A DNA stretch of 64,000 nt from Sphingobium sp. EP60837 (GCF_001658005.1 NZ_CP015986.1:2419501-2483500); one strand, 5' to 3'. Shown: positions 10,113-20,010, counted from the stretch's first letter. Notes: generated by a model from the letters alone, not told the origin. Translations and numbers: made by a program.

Positions 10113-10676
10113 ATGGCCCATCATGTCTTCAGCAAAAAGCTAGGCTTGGGCGTTCTTCTACTGATTTTTCTGTCACCGCCACTTTGGGCCCAGGCACCCT
10201 ATGTCGCTGGCGTGACAGAGACACGGGAGAAGGAGTGGCGCACCCTGGTGGCTGCGGCGCAGTCGGCTTATGCGCAAGGGTATGCGGCGGAGGCGGTCGA
10301 GGCGGCGCGCAAAGCTCTCGCTTTGGGCGAAGAGCTATTCGGCCCTGATGATCCGCGCACGCTGATCTCGGCCAATGATCTGGCGCTGCCGCTGGAGTCC
10401 GCAGGGCAATATCGAGAGGCGGAGCAGTTGTTGCGCCGCGTTTTCGACTCTTATCTGCGCACGCGGGGTGAGGATGATCCGAACAGCCAGACGGCGCTGG
10501 AGAACCTGATCGACTTCTATTTGGCGCGCAAACGCCCCGACGCAGCGAGACCACTGGCGAAATATGCGTGGGACACATTTCGCCGCACCACCGGCTCGGC
10601 CAGCGAACGCAGCCAGCGGATGGAGAAGATACTGGCGGAAATACCGGGTCTTAGTCTGAGCGCAGGGCGCGAGTGA
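10113..10676 (+). CDS. Exported tetratricopeptide-repeat protein
   Basis: A 187-residue protein with a signal peptide (hydrophobic LGVLLLIFLSPPLWAQA, cleavage likely after AQA) followed by two to three TPR units of about 42 residues. The repeated pattern is visible as YAQGYAAEAVEAARKALAL, LGPLE-type GPDDPRTLISANDLA and AGQYREAEQLLRRVF, ending with ARPLAKYAWD. TPRs of this kinesin-light-chain-like spacing mediate protein contacts, presumably in the periplasm. The specific role is unknown. It is the last gene before the adhesin leader and is separated from lysR by 37 bases. Confidence 0.75.
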   Translation: MAHHVFSKKLGLGVLLLIFLSPPLWAQAPYVAGVTETREKEWRTLVAAAQSAYAQGYAAEAVEAARKALALGEELFGPDDPRTLISANDLALPLESAGQYREAEQLLRRVFDSYLRTRGEDDPNSQTALENLIDFYLARKRPDAARPLAKYAWDTFRRTTGSASERSQRMEKILAEIPGLSLSAGRE

Positions 10677-10850
10677 AGTGTTTCCCGATACGCTAGCACC
10701 TTGCTTATATCATTAGCCATAGTTCTTCGGGTGAATTGCTAAACAATCCGCGATTGCTATCCAAGGCCATCCATCGGACGGGGGCGTTTGATTTCCCATA
10801 TTTGGGGAATTGACCACTACACCGGAAAAGAATCCTATGGGTCGCGAAAG

Positions 10851-10892
10851 GGCGGGCGATCGGCGGAAGCGCTGGTCGCCCGCTTTGTTTTT
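10851..10892 (+). terminator. Intrinsic terminator with no adjacent gene
   Basis: An 8-base stem (GCGGGCGA at 10852-10859 pairing with TCGCCCGC at 10876-10883), a 16-base loop, then TTTGTTTTT. It lies 175 bases beyond the TPR gene stop, which is far for that gene. It may end the leuB-lysR-TPR transcript or an unannotated small RNA starting after 10677. Confidence 0.7.
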
Positions 10893-10994
10893 AGCGCCTG
10901 TGACCAGCGAGACTAAGGCCCGGATGCATTTTCTGAAGCCGGGGCAAGCTCCCCGAGTCGCGTTCCCGGCAACAGATTTGTTAACCTTGATTAA

Positions 10995-11014
10995 GTTCAG
11001 GCTATAGGCTGAAC
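10995..11014. promoter_or_regulatory. 20-base near-perfect palindrome, candidate operator
   Basis: GTTCAG...CTGAAC arms around GCTATAGG, with 18 of 20 positions obeying dyad symmetry. It sits about 340 bases upstream of the adhesin start, in the AT-rich leader. The size and symmetry fit a dimeric regulator site, but the regulator is unknown and it could also form a hairpin in RNA. Confidence 0.4.
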
Positions 11015-11355
11015 GATATAGATGCGTAAAAACAAATATATCCAAAGCAATAGAGGATAAGTCATTTTTAGGGGACTACTGCGTTATATTGGTTAACAAA
11101 AGTTGATTTTAGATGACTCCAATTACTACTGCCTAATAAGATAGCTCATCGGGTCAGAAGCATAAGACAATAGGGTTAATCCGGGGCGGTAAGGACTGGT
11201 GGTCCAACCGGCGGGAGATTGCAGACAGGGGGCAATAGCTGATCCGCTAATGCCGTATGTCGGTGAAGATATAATTCCGATGCAAGGCTGCGTTCGGAAA
11301 TGGTCTTCTGCGCGCTTCTTCGGTCCGTCCCATGGCGACAGGTTGGGATGGAAAG

Positions 11356-14300
11356 ATGGATTTCGAGCGCGAATGGAATGTCGATGCTGCCGCTGACCGC
11401 CAGCAGGCGCCTGAGCCGGAACTTGCCGCACTCGCCGCGCGGGTAAAAGGCCATCCCATCCAGCCCGGAACGATGCGCACCGTGACGCCTGGTCCGGACG
11501 GCACCGTCGTGCTGCCTGCCGGAACCGACATCAACCACATCGAGGTGGACGGCCGCAACCTGGTCGTCACGCTGCCCGATGGCACGCAGATGGTGATCCT
11601 GGATGGCGCGGTGGTCGTGCCGCGGATCGTCGTGGGTGACGTTGAAATCCCCTCCGTCAACCTGGCCGCCCTGTTGATTGGCGAAGAGCCTCAGCCTGCT
11701 GCCGGTCCGGCGCGCAGTTCTGGCGGCAACTTCCTGGCCGCCGATGGCGAGGTTGGCGATCCCCATGGGTTGGGCGACCTGCTGCCGCCAACGGAATTGT
11801 CATTCAATCAAACCGAAGAGCGCGAGATCCTGCCGATCGCTCCGCTCGAAGATGACGGGCCCGATGGGGAGATCATCACGCCCAATCAGCCGGCCGGCGC
11901 TACCAACGCCACCGCGACGGTGAGCGAGGCTGGCCTGGCCGCGCGGGGCGCGGAGCCAGCTGGGTCTGCCGCAGCCGGTGACAGCGAGCGGACAAGCGGC
12001 ACCATTGTCTTTTCCGCCAATGACGGGCCGTCCGTCGTCACCATTGGCGGCGTGGCCGTCACGAGTGTCGGGCAGACCTTCACCACGTCTTTGGGTGTGC
12101 TGACCATCACCTCCATCGAAGATGGCTCGATCGGTTATAGTTATACGCTGAGCGACAATGTCGTAGGTGGGCCGCCAACCGACGTCTTCACCGTGGTCGT
12201 CACGGATGCGGATGGGGATCAGGCGACAGCAACCCTGAGCATTTCCATCACCGACGATGGCCCGCAAGCTGTCAACGACGCGGACAGCGTGACCGAAGAC
12301 GGCCCGCTGGTTGCAGACGGCAATGTGCTGACAGGCACGGGCGGCAGCGATGCAAACAGCTCGGATGGCGTTGCCGATGTGCAGGGCGCAGATGGCGTCA
12401 CCAGCATCACCACCGGCACTTTCCAGGGTGCCTACGGTACGCTGGTCCTGTCGGCTGGTGGCGGCTACCGCTATGAGCTGGCGAACGGCAATCCGGCAGT
12501 GCAGTTCCTGACGCCGGGCCAGACACTGACCGACAGCTTCAGCTATACCATCACCGATGCAGACGGCAGCGCCTCTTCGGCGACGCTGACCATCACCATA
12601 AATGGGGCGGACGACGGGGTCACCATAACCGGCTTGACCGATGGACCGGGCGCCAATGGCGCAGAGCTGGTCGTACTGGAAAATGATCTGGCGGACGGCA
12701 GCTCGCCCGATGCGGCGGCGCTGACTCAGAGCGGCTCCTTCGCTGTCAGCGGCCCTGATGGCCTGACCAGCGTGACCATGGGTGGCGTGACTGTGCTGGC
12801 CAACGGTGCCTTCGTCGCCGGTCAGGTGGTGACGACGCCGCTTGGCACGCTGACCATCACTGGCTTTACTGCGACCAGCCAGCAGGGCGGTGTGCCGACT
12901 GCGGGAAGCTTCAGCTATACTTTCCTGCTCACCGATAACAGCCTGGGTCATGGCGCTGCTGGTGCGGATAATGTCTTCCAGAGCTTTGACGTGGTTGCCA
13001 CCGATCGCAACGGATCGACCGCAGCGGGGTCGATCGATGTGCAGATCGTCGATGACTTGCCGACGGCGCGTGCGGATGTGGATGGCGTCGCTGCGGGCAG
13101 CTATGGTCCGGAAGGCGGCAACGTCATCAGCGGCGCTGGCACTGTGTCGGGCGCGGCAGGCGCGGACACGCGCGGCGCGGATGATGCCACGGTTGCAGGT
13201 GTCGCCGCAGGGGTGAGTGAAGCCGCGCTGGTGAGCACCTCAACCGTCGGTCAGGGCATCCATGGCCTCTATGGCACGCTGACGCTGAATGGCGACGGCA
13301 GCTACAGCTATGTCCGCGACGCGGGCACGCCGGGCGGCGTCAGCGACAGCTTCACCTACACGCTGCGCGACGGCGATGGCGATCTGAGCGTTGCGACGTT
13401 GCGCATCGACATCGCCGACAGCGACGTCATGATTATCTCCATCCCTCGCATGGGCGAGGGCACGGTTGTGGACGAGGCCGGTTTGGACGCGGGCGTGGGC
13501 GCTGCGCCCGGGTCGAATGCAGGAGCCGATGTCGAGACGACGGCCGGCGTCATCACCTATACCGCGCCGGACGCGCCATCAACGGTCACGATAAACGGCA
13601 TTCCGGTCGTTCAGGCTGGCCAGCAGATTCAGACCGACAAGGGCTATCTGGAGATCATCTCCGTCAGCGAAGGCCGGATTGAATATAGCTATACGCTGAC
13701 AACCAACACTAACAATAGCGGCAGCGAGCCCGTCACCGACAGTTTCGAGGTAACGGTGACCGATGTCGATGGCGACAGCGCCACCGACACGCTGGTCATC
13801 ACTATCCTGGACGATCATCCGACCGCTTTTGCGGACGTGGACTTCGTCAAGGAGGACGGGCCGCTGGTGGCTGACGGCAATGTGCTGACCGGATCGGGCG
13901 GCGACGATGCGAACGCGACCGACGGCGTGGCGGACGTTCAGGGCGCCGATGGCGCGAGCGTCACCGGCATTTCTTTCGGCGGTGTCGCAGGCGTGGTGGG
14001 TCAGGAGGTCAAGGGTGTTTATGGAACGCTGACGATCCTGGAAGATGGGCGCTATTTCTACACGCTCGATAATCAGAATGGGGTGGTCCAAGGGCTGGAT
14101 TCCACCGAGACGCTGACAGAGACCTTCACCTACAGCATCACCGATGGTGATAATGACAGCGCCCAAGCGACGCTGACCATCACGATCGAGGGTAGCGATG
14201 ATGGCGTCACCATCGAAGGGCTGAGCGGCAAGGGTGCCGAACTGACTGTTCGTGAAGACGATCTTCTGAACGGCAGCTCGCCCAATGCGGGCGAACTGAC

Positions 14301-17300
14301 CCAAAGCAACAGCTTCACGCTTACCGCGCCTGATGGGGTAGCCACTGTTACGGTCGGCGGACAGACGATCTTCGCCAATGGTTCGTTCATCGCGGGCGTC
14401 GTCATTTCCAACGCCTATGGCACGCTGAAGATCGACAGCTTCATGCCCACGACCGGGGCCGATGGGGATGTGGTCGGCGGCACCATCAACTACAGCTATG
14501 TGCTGAACGACAACACGCTGCTGCATGCGGGCGCTAACGATGTGAGCCTCACGGACAGCTTCCTGGTGGAGGTGCTGGACACTGACGGATCGCAGGCAAG
14601 CGCCAGCCTGGATGTAGCGGTATTCGATGACGCGCCGGAAGCGCGTGATGACGTCGCGGTGCAGCAGGCGGAAAATGCGGCGGTGCTGATCAATGTCGTG
14701 ACTGGCGAAGGCACTTTGACCGGTGCTGCCGGCGCCGACACGCTTGGCGCGGACGAGGTGAATCTTGCGGTCGGAGGGCAGTTGGTTCTGACTAGCGGGC
14801 CTTCGCAGGGCTCCGCGGTCTATCAGGGCAACGGCGTATTTCTTTATACCCCGGCCGCCGGAGCGATCGGAGAGGACAGCTTCACCTACACCATCACCGA
14901 CGGTGACGGCGACAGTTCCACCGCAACCGTGACCATAACGCTCGCGGGCGATTCGACGCCCGTGGTGCTGGTGGGCGACCTGACGGTTTCCGAAGCGGGC
15001 CTTCCCAACGGTACGCAGTCGGGCGGCAATAGCGAGACCGCCGGTGGCGCGATGACAATCACGACCGGCGGCGATACTTTGACCAAGGTCGAGGTGCAGG
15101 ACAAGAATGGCGTCTGGCAGGATGTGACCGGCGCCACGGTGGGAACGCCGGTGGTAGTGCAGGGCGCGGCTGGCGCTTTGACTGTCACGTCGGACGGTTT
15201 GGGTCATTACAGCTACAGCTACACGCTGGCCGTCAACAATCCCGCGCATCCTGACAACAATGCTTTCGACGGTGACGGCATCAGCGGCGCAGCTGACACG
15301 CTGCCCGGCGATAGCTTTGCCGTCCGCGTGACTGATAGCGACGGTGATGTGTCGCCATCCGCCAGCATCGATGTGACGGTGCAGGATGATGCGCCGATCG
15401 CGGCGGTTGATGGCGACACGACGGTCATTGAGGGCGCGACGGCGACCGGCACCTGGTCGCAGACGATCGGTGCAGATCAACCGGGCGCTTCGACGGTGGT
15501 TGTCGTCGGCGCGAACAGCTATGCGATTGGTACGCCCATCAATACTGGCCTGGGCACGCTGACAGTCAACTCCAACGGCACCTGGGCCTTGGTATCCAAC
15601 AATAATCTGAACAACGCGTCTGATCCGTCGCTGAGCTTCACCGTCAAGGTGACGGACGCCGACAATGACGTGGCGCAGGATACGCAGACGATCTCCATTA
15701 CTGATGGCGCAGGGCCGACCGCTGGCGCTCCGCTGAGCCTGCAAATGGACGACCAGAATCTGGCGAATGGCAGCACGCCTGCCGGAGATGATTTCGCTTC
15801 GGGCAAGATCAGCTTCACCGCGGGATCGGATGCGCTGACGGGCTTTGCCTTCTCGCAGAACCTCAATTCACTCGGTGGTGGACTGACCTGGAACCGGGTG
15901 AGCGCCACGCTGATCGAAGGCTGGGATGGCGGCATTAACACCGGCACCAAGATCATTACGCTGACTCTGACCGCACCCGCGTCGATCGGTGCCGGGTCGA
16001 GCGGCGACGTGACGGTCACCGCAACATTGATCGACAATTATGATAGCCATCCCGTGATCAATCAGGATGATCTGGCCGCACTGGGTAGCGTCGGCGTGAC
16101 TGCCTCCGACCAAGATGGCAGCTCGGCTACCGCGACCGTCAATCTTTCGGTTTCGGATGATATTCCGACCGCGGGTAACGATGGCCAGTTGGCGGTGCTG
16201 GATGACAATGCCACGGCCGTCCTGATTGGGACGGTCGCGGGGTTGACGGGCAATGACAGCTATGGCGCGGACGGGCAGGGCTCTCCGGCGATCGTCATCG
16301 GCACCGGCAGCTTGGGCGGCACTATCTCCATCGTGAACGGAAACCTGCTCTATAGCTCGCACCATAATGTCGCAGCGCCTTATGCGCCGGTCACCGAGAT
16401 CTTCACTTACACGATCAAGGATGGCGACGGGGATACGGCGAGCGCTACCTTCTCGGTCCAGCTGACCGATACTGGGCCGTCAATCAACGCGGCGGCAGCG
16501 TCGTTCACGGTGGACGAGGACGGCCTGGCGAACGGTATCAGCCTGTCTCAGCCGGGCGATGCCCCGGGCGCGGATGTCGTGAAAACCGGGACTTTGGCGA
16601 GCTTCAGCTTCGGCCAGGATGGCCCGGGCGATATCGTGCTCGCATCAGCGAATGATACTGGCCTGCGAACGCTGTCGGGCAATGTCGTGCGCACGGTCTG
16701 GGATCCTTCGACGCATGTCCTTACCGGTGAGGACGCCGTAACGGGCGTTGATGTCTTCACCTTGAAGATCACCGACGTTGAGACAGGCGCCTATCGCTTC
16801 GAACTGCTCGCGCCGATTCAGCACAGCGATCCGGCGAGTGAAGACGACAAGTCGCTGACCATTGCCGTCCAAATCACCGATGCGGAAAATGAAACCGCAA
16901 ATGGATCGATCAGCATCGCCATTGATGACGACCGGCCGATCGTAGCGGATGACAATATCGGAACGAGTGAATCGGCTTCGGCGTCCACCGGAAATGTCCT
17001 TTCCAATGATCTCATCGGTGCGGATCAGCCAGGCAGCGTGGCCAGCGTCAATAACGTAGCCATTGCGGCAGGGGGCAGCCAGATCATCAATGGCAGCTTC
17101 GGCACGCTGACCATCTATTCCAACGGTCAGTATAGCTACACGCCCAAGGCGTCGGTCCCAGCAGGCTCGTTCGACAGCTTCACTTATGTGATGAAGGATG
17201 CCGATGGCGATACAGGCAACGCCGTGCTCAAGTTCACTTTCGCCGGTGACCCCAACCTCCCGACTGCTGGCACGACCGCTGCGACCGTGGACGATGATGG

Positions 17301-20010
17301 CCTGACCGGAGGCAATCCGCTCAGTATCCTGGGCGACGTCAACGCCAATGCTGGCGACGCCGACCCTGCTGCCAATGAGGCCAGCTTCAGCGGAACGCTA
17401 CCCTTCGCCTTCGGTCCGGATGGTGCGGGCAGCGTGACCTTCGCCAACTTAAATGGACAGACCGGCGTAGTGGGTGCGGACACAGTTCTCTACAGCTGGA
17501 ATGGCACTACGAATACGCTCACAGCGACAATCGTCGGCGGCCGGGGCACCGACTTGTTCAAGGTCGCCGTCAATCCCGGGACCGGAGCCTATACGGTCAC
17601 GCTTCTGGACAACGTCCTCCACAGCACGGGAGGAAACGAAAATAATGCGTCTGTGACCTTGAATTATCAGGTGACGGACAGCGACTATAACGCCAGCACC
17701 AATGCAGGTTCGCGGGCGATCGGTCAGCTCGGCATCTCGTTCAACGATGACATGCCGAGCGCCTTCACCCCGGCTGCGGGATCGGTGCAGAACAACGATA
17801 GCCCGGCTACCCTGTTCAACCTGAACTTCGCCAATGTGGCAGGCGCAGATGGCGTGGGTAATGTGCTCTTCAACATTACGGATGGCGCCCCCGCCAAAGA
17901 TACAGGCGGCGCGACGCTGCGGTTGAATGGCGAGGATCTGTTCATCTACGGGAACGGCACCAATGTACTCACAGCCAAGACCGCAGATGGGGACATCGGC
18001 TATACCATCACGCTGCAGCCGGGGACGGACAAATATCTGTTCGACCTGCACGGGACGATCACCAACGGCAGCGAAATCTCGATCAGCAGCTTCAGCGCAG
18101 CGAAGGCAGGCAACACCGATTATCGCGGACTGGGCGTGGATACGACCGACGCCATCGACGTGCTGTTTTCCGGCCGGGGATCTTCGGGTGCGCGGGGCTC
18201 CGTCAACACCGACAGCGATTCGATCGGCATCAACAATCAGTCGGTCAATCCCGATGAGGCGGTGCGCATCGATCTGGTCAAGACGCTGACCAGCAGCGGG
18301 GGGGGCACCACCGGCTTCGCCTATGCCGATCACCAGAGCGTCATCAGTTTCGAACAGAAGATTGCGCAGGTTGGCGGCAATCCCAACAACATGGTGTCGA
18401 TCAAGGTCACGGCCATCGATGCCGATAACGATCAGGATCTAGGCTTCTCATCGACGACCAATGAGGCCGGCGAGTCTTTCGTCGGGATCATCAAGGTGGT
18501 CGTGACCGACGTAAGCACCAATAGCGTCTATACGTTCACACCGGGCGGCCTGAGCACGCAAGGCGCGATCGGCGTCACCTTCTCGTCAACAAGCGTGACC
18601 ATTACCGGCCTTCAGGTGAACGACACATATGAGATTGTCGGCGCCAAAGGCTTCGACGCGGTGCTCGTGGAATCGCCTCATTCCAATAATGATTTCGATC
18701 TTGGCGTATTTTCCGTCGAGACGCTGAACAGCGGCGCGCCAATCAACATCAATCATGCGATCGTCGCGTCGGATGCGGACAACGACAGCGTCAACGCTTC
18801 GGTGAGCGTCACGCTGACGCCAGTCGCGCCGCCTGCGCCGCCTGTCGCGATCGACCTGGACGGGGATGGGTTGGAGTTTGTCGGCCTGTCGGCGGGCGTG
18901 CAGCATGATTATGGCAGCGGCCTCGTCAACACGGCGTGGATGGCGTCCGACGATGGGCTGCTCGCCCATGCGGTCGGCGGGTCCTATGACATCGTCTTCG
19001 CCGACGACGCACAGGGTGCGGCCAGCGATCTGGAAGGGTTGCGCCTTGCTTATGACAGCAATGGCGACGGCGTTTTCGATGCCAAGGATGCGGCCTTCGC
19101 CGAGTTTGGCGTGTGGCAGGATGCAAATGGCAACGGACAGGTCGATGCTGGCGAGTTCAAGTCGCTGACCGACGCCGGGGTCGCCGCCATCGAGCTGACC
19201 TCCAACGGTGTGAGCTATCAGGCCGCAGGCGGCGATGTCACGGTGCTGGGTGAGGCGAGCTTTGTCCGGACTGACGGCAGCAAAGGCACGATTGGCGACG
19301 TCATGTTCGCGACGGCTAAGGCGACCGACGCAAGCAAGACGGCGGATAGCAGCAGCAGTGGCTTCAACCAGGCGCTGGTCGCGGCCAGCCTGGTTGCCGT
19401 CGCAGGTGCCGTCGAAGTGATCGAGCAGGAGCAGGCTCCGGTCATCGACGCAAAGGATGCGCCGCTGACTGAAACGGCTCCGGCGAGCACGACGTCTGTC
19501 GAGGCCGAGACGACGCCGCAGGATAGCGCGCCAACGTCGGTGACTGTGGAGGATCAGCCTTCCCATACGGTCGAACAACCGGTGGAGCAGGGTCACCATG
19601 GCGGCGACGAGGCCGCAACGGACCATGTCACGCTGGCCGATGCAGACGTTGGTCCGGCCCCAATGATGGACAGCGCGGATGCGGCGCAGCCCGATCTTGG
19701 CGATCATCAGGGGCTGCTGGCCCAGTCGATCGATTTGCCCGCCTTCGATGGCAACGCAGCGCTGCTTGCGGTGTCGCATGAGGCGGCTCCGACGGCACTG
19801 GCGGAGGTCGTGAGTGAAGCGCTCGGTGCGGCTGATGCGCCGCATATCGACACGCTGCTCGCGGCGCTGCCGGGCGGCGATCATGCGCCGGTCATGCTCA
19901 ATCCTGTCGCGGCCGAACCGATCGACAGCGGCCATATGGCGGCGGCTGCAGCGGCGATCTTCGAGGCGGCGATCGCTGCGCACGAAGCGATGGCCGTGGC
20001 CCATGGCTGA
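11356..20010 (+). CDS. Giant LapA-type VCBS/Ig-repeat adhesin secreted by type I system
   Basis: A 2,884-residue surface protein. The ATG at 11356 (MDFEREW) has GGATGGA just upstream; the frame could extend 8 codons to 11332, which lacks a ribosome site. Residues 1-112 form a beta-rich N-terminal module (GTVVLPAGTDINHIEVDG, then MVILDGAVVVPRIVV). PAAG follows at 114-117, where LapA-type adhesins carry the TAAG/PAAG site cut by LapG. Then come about 15 VCBS/T1SS-143-like repeats with the hallmark DSFTYTITDGDGDSSTATV. From about residue 2496 a Ca-binding module carries IDLDGDGLEF, DSNGDGVFD (2567) and DANGNGQVDAGEF (2589). The last 240 residues are Ala/acid-rich. No classical GGxGxDxxx RTX nonapeptides are visible. 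The tolC/ABC/HlyD genes and a LapG-type protease are neighbours. Confidence 0.9.
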   Translation: MDFEREWNVDAAADRQQAPEPELAALAARVKGHPIQPGTMRTVTPGPDGTVVLPAGTDINHIEVDGRNLVVTLPDGTQMVILDGAVVVPRIVVGDVEIPSVNLAALLIGEEPQPAAGPARSSGGNFLAADGEVGDPHGLGDLLPPTELSFNQTEEREILPIAPLEDDGPDGEIITPNQPAGATNATATVSEAGLAARGAEPAGSAAAGDSERTSGTIVFSANDGPSVVTIGGVAVTSVGQTFTTSLGVLTITSIEDGSIGYSYTLSDNVVGGPPTDVFTVVVTDADGDQATATLSISITDDGPQAVNDADSVTEDGPLVADGNVLTGTGGSDANSSDGVADVQGADGVTSITTGTFQGAYGTLVLSAGGGYRYELANGNPAVQFLTPGQTLTDSFSYTITDADGSASSATLTITINGADDGVTITGLTDGPGANGAELVVLENDLADGSSPDAAALTQSGSFAVSGPDGLTSVTMGGVTVLANGAFVAGQVVTTPLGTLTITGFTATSQQGGVPTAGSFSYTFLLTDNSLGHGAAGADNVFQSFDVVATDRNGSTAAGSIDVQIVDDLPTARADVDGVAAGSYGPEGGNVISGAGTVSGAAGADTRGADDATVAGVAAGVSEAALVSTSTVGQGIHGLYGTLTLNGDGSYSYVRDAGTPGGVSDSFTYTLRDGDGDLSVATLRIDIADSDVMIISIPRMGEGTVVDEAGLDAGVGAAPGSNAGADVETTAGVITYTAPDAPSTVTINGIPVVQAGQQIQTDKGYLEIISVSEGRIEYSYTLTTNTNNSGSEPVTDSFEVTVTDVDGDSATDTLVITILDDHPTAFADVDFVKEDGPLVADGNVLTGSGGDDANATDGVADVQGADGASVTGISFGGVAGVVGQEVKGVYGTLTILEDGRYFYTLDNQNGVVQGLDSTETLTETFTYSITDGDNDSAQATLTITIEGSDDGVTIEGLSGKGAELTVREDDLLNGSSPNAGELTQSNSFTLTAPDGVATVTVGGQTIFANGSFIAGVVISNAYGTLKIDSFMPTTGADGDVVGGTINYSYVLNDNTLLHAGANDVSLTDSFLVEVLDTDGSQASASLDVAVFDDAPEARDDVAVQQAENAAVLINVVTGEGTLTGAAGADTLGADEVNLAVGGQLVLTSGPSQGSAVYQGNGVFLYTPAAGAIGEDSFTYTITDGDGDSSTATVTITLAGDSTPVVLVGDLTVSEAGLPNGTQSGGNSETAGGAMTITTGGDTLTKVEVQDKNGVWQDVTGATVGTPVVVQGAAGALTVTSDGLGHYSYSYTLAVNNPAHPDNNAFDGDGISGAADTLPGDSFAVRVTDSDGDVSPSASIDVTVQDDAPIAAVDGDTTVIEGATATGTWSQTIGADQPGASTVVVVGANSYAIGTPINTGLGTLTVNSNGTWALVSNNNLNNASDPSLSFTVKVTDADNDVAQDTQTISITDGAGPTAGAPLSLQMDDQNLANGSTPAGDDFASGKISFTAGSDALTGFAFSQNLNSLGGGLTWNRVSATLIEGWDGGINTGTKIITLTLTAPASIGAGSSGDVTVTATLIDNYDSHPVINQDDLAALGSVGVTASDQDGSSATATVNLSVSDDIPTAGNDGQLAVLDDNATAVLIGTVAGLTGNDSYGADGQGSPAIVIGTGSLGGTISIVNGNLLYSSHHNVAAPYAPVTEIFTYTIKDGDGDTASATFSVQLTDTGPSINAAAASFTVDEDGLANGISLSQPGDAPGADVVKTGTLASFSFGQDGPGDIVLASANDTGLRTLSGNVVRTVWDPSTHVLTGEDAVTGVDVFTLKITDVETGAYRFELLAPIQHSDPASEDDKSLTIAVQITDAENETANGSISIAIDDDRPIVADDNIGTSESASASTGNVLSNDLIGADQPGSVASVNNVAIAAGGSQIINGSFGTLTIYSNGQYSYTPKASVPAGSFDSFTYVMKDADGDTGNAVLKFTFAGDPNLPTAGTTAATVDDDGLTGGNPLSILGDVNANAGDADPAANEASFSGTLPFAFGPDGAGSVTFANLNGQTGVVGADTVLYSWNGTTNTLTATIVGGRGTDLFKVAVNPGTGAYTVTLLDNVLHSTGGNENNASVTLNYQVTDSDYNASTNAGSRAIGQLGISFNDDMPSAFTPAAGSVQNNDSPATLFNLNFANVAGADGVGNVLFNITDGAPAKDTGGATLRLNGEDLFIYGNGTNVLTAKTADGDIGYTITLQPGTDKYLFDLHGTITNGSEISISSFSAAKAGNTDYRGLGVDTTDAIDVLFSGRGSSGARGSVNTDSDSIGINNQSVNPDEAVRIDLVKTLTSSGGGTTGFAYADHQSVISFEQKIAQVGGNPNNMVSIKVTAIDADNDQDLGFSSTTNEAGESFVGIIKVVVTDVSTNSVYTFTPGGLSTQGAIGVTFSSTSVTITGLQVNDTYEIVGAKGFDAVLVESPHSNNDFDLGVFSVETLNSGAPININHAIVASDADNDSVNASVSVTLTPVAPPAPPVAIDLDGDGLEFVGLSAGVQHDYGSGLVNTAWMASDDGLLAHAVGGSYDIVFADDAQGAASDLEGLRLAYDSNGDGVFDAKDAAFAEFGVWQDANGNGQVDAGEFKSLTDAGVAAIELTSNGVSYQAAGGDVTVLGEASFVRTDGSKGTIGDVMFATAKATDASKTADSSSSGFNQALVAASLVAVAGAVEVIEQEQAPVIDAKDAPLTETAPASTTSVEAETTPQDSAPTSVTVEDQPSHTVEQPVEQGHHGGDEAATDHVTLADADVGPAPMMDSADAAQPDLGDHQGLLAQSIDLPAFDGNAALLAVSHEAAPTALAEVVSEALGAADAPHIDTLLAALPGGDHAPVMLNPVAAEPIDSGHMAAAAAAIFEAAIAAHEAMAVAHG
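12271..13087 (+). repeat. Adhesin internal duplication, copy 1
   Basis: About 270 codons that recur with an offset of about 1,557 bases. The start is marked by EDGPLVADGNVLTG (from 12295), then GVADVQGADG, the DGVTITGL step, DLADGSSPDAAALTQSGSF and a terminal VDDLPTARADVDG. The copies still align at the base level (for example GACGGCAATGTGCTGAC in both), indicating tandem-type duplication of a two-domain unit. Confidence 0.75.
13828..14657 (+). repeat. Adhesin internal duplication, copy 2
   Basis: The second copy of the two-domain unit, with EDGPLVADGNVLTGSGGDD, GVADVQGADG, DDGVTIEGLSG, DLLNGSSPNAGELTQSNSF and FDDAPEARDDVA. It diverges from copy 1 mainly in loops, so the duplication is not recent. 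Confidence 0.75.

Larger units (their letters stand above)
10677..11355. other. AT-rich intergenic leader before the giant adhesin gene
   Basis: About 680 bases without a convincing gene, clearly richer in A+T than the flanks from about 10960 onward. It holds a strong intrinsic terminator at 10851-10892 and a 20-base near-perfect palindrome at 10995-11014. From about 11015 to 11130 there are AT-rich runs suited to promoter or silencer binding. A 65-codon frame at 10810-11007 runs through the terminator and has no family features. I infer that the adhesin promoter and a long 5' leader lie here; no transcription start can be fixed. Confidence 0.6.

Noticed and set aside
10810..11007. A 65-codon plus-strand frame in the adhesin leader
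   Set aside because: It runs through the strong terminator hairpin at 10851-10892, has no ribosome site and has no recognisable features.
13579..15744. A 721-codon open frame on the minus strand inside the adhesin gene
   Set aside because: It lies fully antisense to clear VCBS repeats. The Asp/Gly/Ala/Thr-rich GC-biased codons of the repeats leave few stops on the opposite strand, and the product has Arg/His-rich shadow composition with no family motif.
11356..18840. Repeated DNA resembling a tandem or CRISPR-like array
   Set aside because: The periodicity is that of diverged protein domains in one open frame. There are no short identical repeats with unique spacers, and no cas genes.
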